The position numbers and the translations under genes are program-made. A stretch of 7,379 nucleotides of DNA, from contig JAKAXN010000226.1 in NCBI GenBank assembly GCA_021816565.1, positions 1-7,379 on the forward strand. Direction: 5' to 3'. Below, piece by piece: positions 5,500-7,379 of this stretch. Source of the stretch: Actinomycetes bacterium (GTDB lineage: Bacteria > Actinomycetota > Acidimicrobiia > Acidimicrobiales > Palsa-688). The notes beneath the pieces were generated by a model that searched no databases, was not told the origin of the DNA, and worked only from the letters and a program-made list of their open reading frames with translations. Positions within the stretch are counted from its first letter, which is position 1. Every line of letters starts with the position of its first letter.

Positions 5500-5654
5500 G
5501 TCGGCCATTCCCTCCGCACCCCTTCGGACCTGCCCTCAGTGCCCGGGCGATGCTACCGGAGCGGTCGCCCGCCGAACCTGAGCGAACGGAAGAGCCGGAA
5601 GAACCGGTCATATCCGAACGCCTCCGGAGCCGGGTGGCGCGCACCGGGAAAGCA

Positions 5655-5687
5655 AGCGGCCCGGCCGGGGGTTCCGGCCGGGCCGCT
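5655..5687 (-). terminator. strong intrinsic terminator of the LPFTG protein gene
   Basis: AGCGGCCCGGCCGG (5655-5668) pairs perfectly with its reverse complement at 5674-5687 (14 bp, 5-nt loop). Read on the minus strand, the stem is followed by TGCTTTCCC, a short T-containing tail. It lies 28 nt past the stop codon of the surface protein gene. It should shield the GGDEF gene, whose start is about 150 nt further on, from read-through. The rest of the 5509-5715 gap must hold the GGDEF promoter, but I see no convincing -35/-10 pair. Confidence 0.8.
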
Positions 5688-5715
5688 CGCCCTACTTCTT
5701 CTCAGCTGGAGCGCT

Positions 5716-7379
5716 TCAGCGCAGGCGTCGGGCCCGACGGGCCAGCGCCAGGGCGGCACCCCCGGCGGAGAGGACGCCCAGTCCGGCGAAGGGCTGCCAC
5801 AGCCCACCGATGGCCCCGGTGAAGGGCAGGGTCGCCGGGTGCGCAGCATTGCCGCCGGCCGAGCCGCTGAGCGGCGCCGTGTTGCTGGCGGCGGCGCCCA
5901 CCGACGGCTGCGACAGGGTGTAGCTACCGGCCAGGGTCACCCCGTTGCTGGGAGCACCCACCTCGGTGCCGATGTTGGCCACACCGCTGGCGCCACCGTT
6001 GCAGTTGCCCAGGCTGGCGTTGGCCACCGCGGTGTCCTGGATGACCCCGGCGCCGCCGGTGGTCTTGACGTCGATGGCCAGGTTGAGCGGCGGGTCCGAG
6101 TACTTGTGCGTCAGGCCGCTCCAGGTGACCACCTCGCTACCGTTCGGTCCGGGAGCCACCGACGTGGCCGCCGGGTTGGTGCTCGCCACGGTGAAGGCCG
6201 CGTTGCCGCTCTTGGTGCTGATGGTGTCGGTGACGGTCATGTTGTCCAGGTCGCAGGCCACGGCCGACTTGTAGGCCGGGTCGGGCACCGAGATGTTGTA
6301 GGTGAAGGACTGACCGGCGGTCACCGCGGTCGGGTCCGATGTCTTGATCACCGGGATGCCGCACTGCACCGGGGCGGCCAGCGAGGCGGAGCTCTCCAGG
6401 TGGCCCACCTTCAGGTTGGCGATGTTGACCGAGCTGAGCGCCGCGGGGAGCTGGACACCGAGGAGGCTGCCGGAGACGGCCAGGTTGAGGCTGACCAGGT
6501 CGATGGCCCCCGAGTCGCTGTTCGGGCCCACGGTCGGAGCGGTGCCCACACCGCCGGTGATCGAGTGGGGCATGGCGTCGATGTCGATGGAGCCCAGGCT
6601 GATGTTGGCCAGCTTGGAGACCACCGAGGAGACGGTGTTACCGGTCTGGGTGACGATCCCGTTGAGGGGCCCTCCGGGGCCGAACAGGGGAGCCAGGGGG
6701 CCGGTAACGGTGTTGCCGGCCAGGACCGCCGACAGGGCGTTGGACAGGCTGCCCAGGTCGGTCCCGAGAGCGGCGGTGGACAGCGGGATGTGCAGGAAGC
6801 CGTTCGGCCCGAGGGTCTGAGGGTTGCTGAGGTTGACGGTCTCGATGTTGACCGGAGTGCCGCCGGCGGGCGTCAGGGTGATCTTCAGCAACCCGGCGTT
6901 GCCCAGCGTCACCGACCCGTTCCCGGGACCGCCGGTGGCGTGGGAGGTCAGGGTGATGGGGGCGCTCGGGTTCTGGCCGGCGATGGTGACCTGCAGGGTG
7001 AGCAGGTTGAGCAGGTTGATGGTCACCGGGGCCACCGTCTCCTCGGCCACGCTGCTCAGGCCGTAGGTGCCGTCGGTGTTCGGGCTCAGGATGGTGTAGG
7101 AGCTCGACTGGGCCGTGGCGGTGCCGGTGCCGGCCGTGTTGACGACCGGGTTGGTGTTGCCGCTGAGGTCGAGCACCGACACGTTGGCGGCGCTGCCCGT
7201 CCCGTAGGAGAGGGGCTGACCGATCGGGCAGGCCCCCGGGTAGTAGGCGGCGGCCGCCTTACCCGTGAGCAGGCCGGCGCTCAGCAGCGGGTTGGCCGGG
7301 ATGTTGATGGTCTTGGTCACCGCCGGGCCGTTCGGCTGGGCGGTCTGCTCGGCCAGGCCGGACAGGTTGATCTGGTTGG
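5716..7379 (-). CDS. LPFTG-anchored surface protein with DUF11-like domain, 5' end beyond window
   Basis: This is the C-terminal 553 residues of a secreted protein. The frame is open to the window edge, so the GTG at 7320 is internal and the signal peptide lies outside. Numbered from the first whole codon in the window, residues 1-340 are low-complexity and rich in Ser, Thr, Asn, Gly and Ala (few Lys or Arg), typical of exported wall proteins. Residues about 341-464 (PVIKTSDPTAVTAGQSFTYN, then NMTVTDT and VVTWSG) resemble the DUF11/TIGR01451 beta-sandwich repeat. Four cysteines (50, 339, 375, 459) could form disulfides outside the cell. The end is a classic sorting signal: LPFTG (517-521, bases 5829-5815), a hydrophobic segment and a basic tail RRARRLR. 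A sortase would cut between Thr and Gly and link the protein to the cell wall; none is encoded here. It could be an adhesin or structural wall protein. The ligand is unknown. Confidence 0.85.
   Translation of the reverse strand, partial: NQINLSGLAEQTAQPNGPAVTKTINIPANPLLSAGLLTGKAAAAYYPGACPIGQPLSYGTGSAANVSVLDLSGNTNPVVNTAGTGTATAQSSSYTILSPNTDGTYGLSSVAEETVAPVTINLLNLLTLQVTIAGQNPSAPITLTSHATGGPGNGSVTLGNAGLLKITLTPAGGTPVNIETVNLSNPQTLGPNGFLHIPLSTAALGTDLGSLSNALSAVLAGNTVTGPLAPLFGPGGPLNGIVTQTGNTVSSVVSKLANISLGSIDIDAMPHSITGGVGTAPTVGPNSDSGAIDLVSLNLAVSGSLLGVQLPAALSSVNIANLKVGHLESSASLAAPVQCGIPVIKTSDPTAVTAGQSFTYNISVPDPAYKSAVACDLDNMTVTDTISTKSGNAAFTVASTNPAATSVAPGPNGSEVVTWSGLTHKYSDPPLNLAIDVKTTGGAGVIQDTAVANASLGNCNGGASGVANIGTEVGAPSNGVTLAGSYTLSQPSVGAAASNTAPLSGSAGGNAAHPATLPFTGAIGGLWQPFAGLGVLSAGGAALALARRARRLR

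Noticed and set aside
1..7379. CRISPR array, insertion-sequence ends or riboswitch
   Set aside because: No regularly spaced direct repeats, transposase reading frame or terminal inverted repeats with target duplication were seen, nor a recognisable riboswitch core upstream of any gene.

Overview
The window comes from a GC-rich bacterium and reads most naturally as an actinobacterium. The reasons are strong G/C preference at third codon positions, GTG starts, starts that look leaderless, a tRNA 3' end without an encoded final A of CCA, and an LPxTG-type wall-anchored protein. A deep-branching class such as Acidimicrobiia is possible but is a guess. The AspRS has an alphaproteobacterial-style catalytic core, so the lineage should not be fixed from these genes alone.

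Region 1 (1 to about 1001) looks like the right end of an integrated genetic element. It holds the start of a minus-strand PD-(D/E)XK-nuclease-like gene that runs off the left edge. This gene is divergent from a small AlpA/excisionase-like helix-turn-helix gene, and two inverted copies of a 16-bp palindromic operator lie between them. A 103-codon orphan gene and a hairpin follow. The region ends at 962-1001 in a 3' fragment of a tRNA gene (variable loop, complete T arm, 3' acceptor strand) with no 5' half. Elements that integrate into tRNA genes leave such a duplicated core at the junction distal to the intact tRNA, so everything to the left would be element DNA and everything to the right chromosome. 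No integrase is visible in the window.

Region 2 (1002-1551) holds a stem-loop that may be the old tRNA terminator, a perfect 20-bp palindrome, and a small membrane protein gene (plus strand).

Region 3 (1552-5508, minus strand) is a co-directional set in the order of transcription: a PAS-GGDEF diguanylate cyclase, aspS (aspartyl-tRNA synthetase), and an unrecognised 275-aa protein. The gaps are 50 and 88 nt with no clear terminator between them, so co-transcription is plausible. AspRS carries a His at the position that marks non-discriminating enzymes, which suggests an indirect Asn-tRNA(Asn) route with GatCAB elsewhere in the genome.

Region 4 (5509-7379) contains a strong intrinsic terminator and, upstream of it on the minus strand, the C-terminal 553 residues of a large secreted surface protein. 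That protein has a DUF11-like domain and an LPFTG sorting signal; its N-terminus lies beyond the right edge.

The most interesting part is the junction at about 960-1000 and the small regulated gene set to its left. The rest is mostly ordinary chromosome with two proteins I cannot name.
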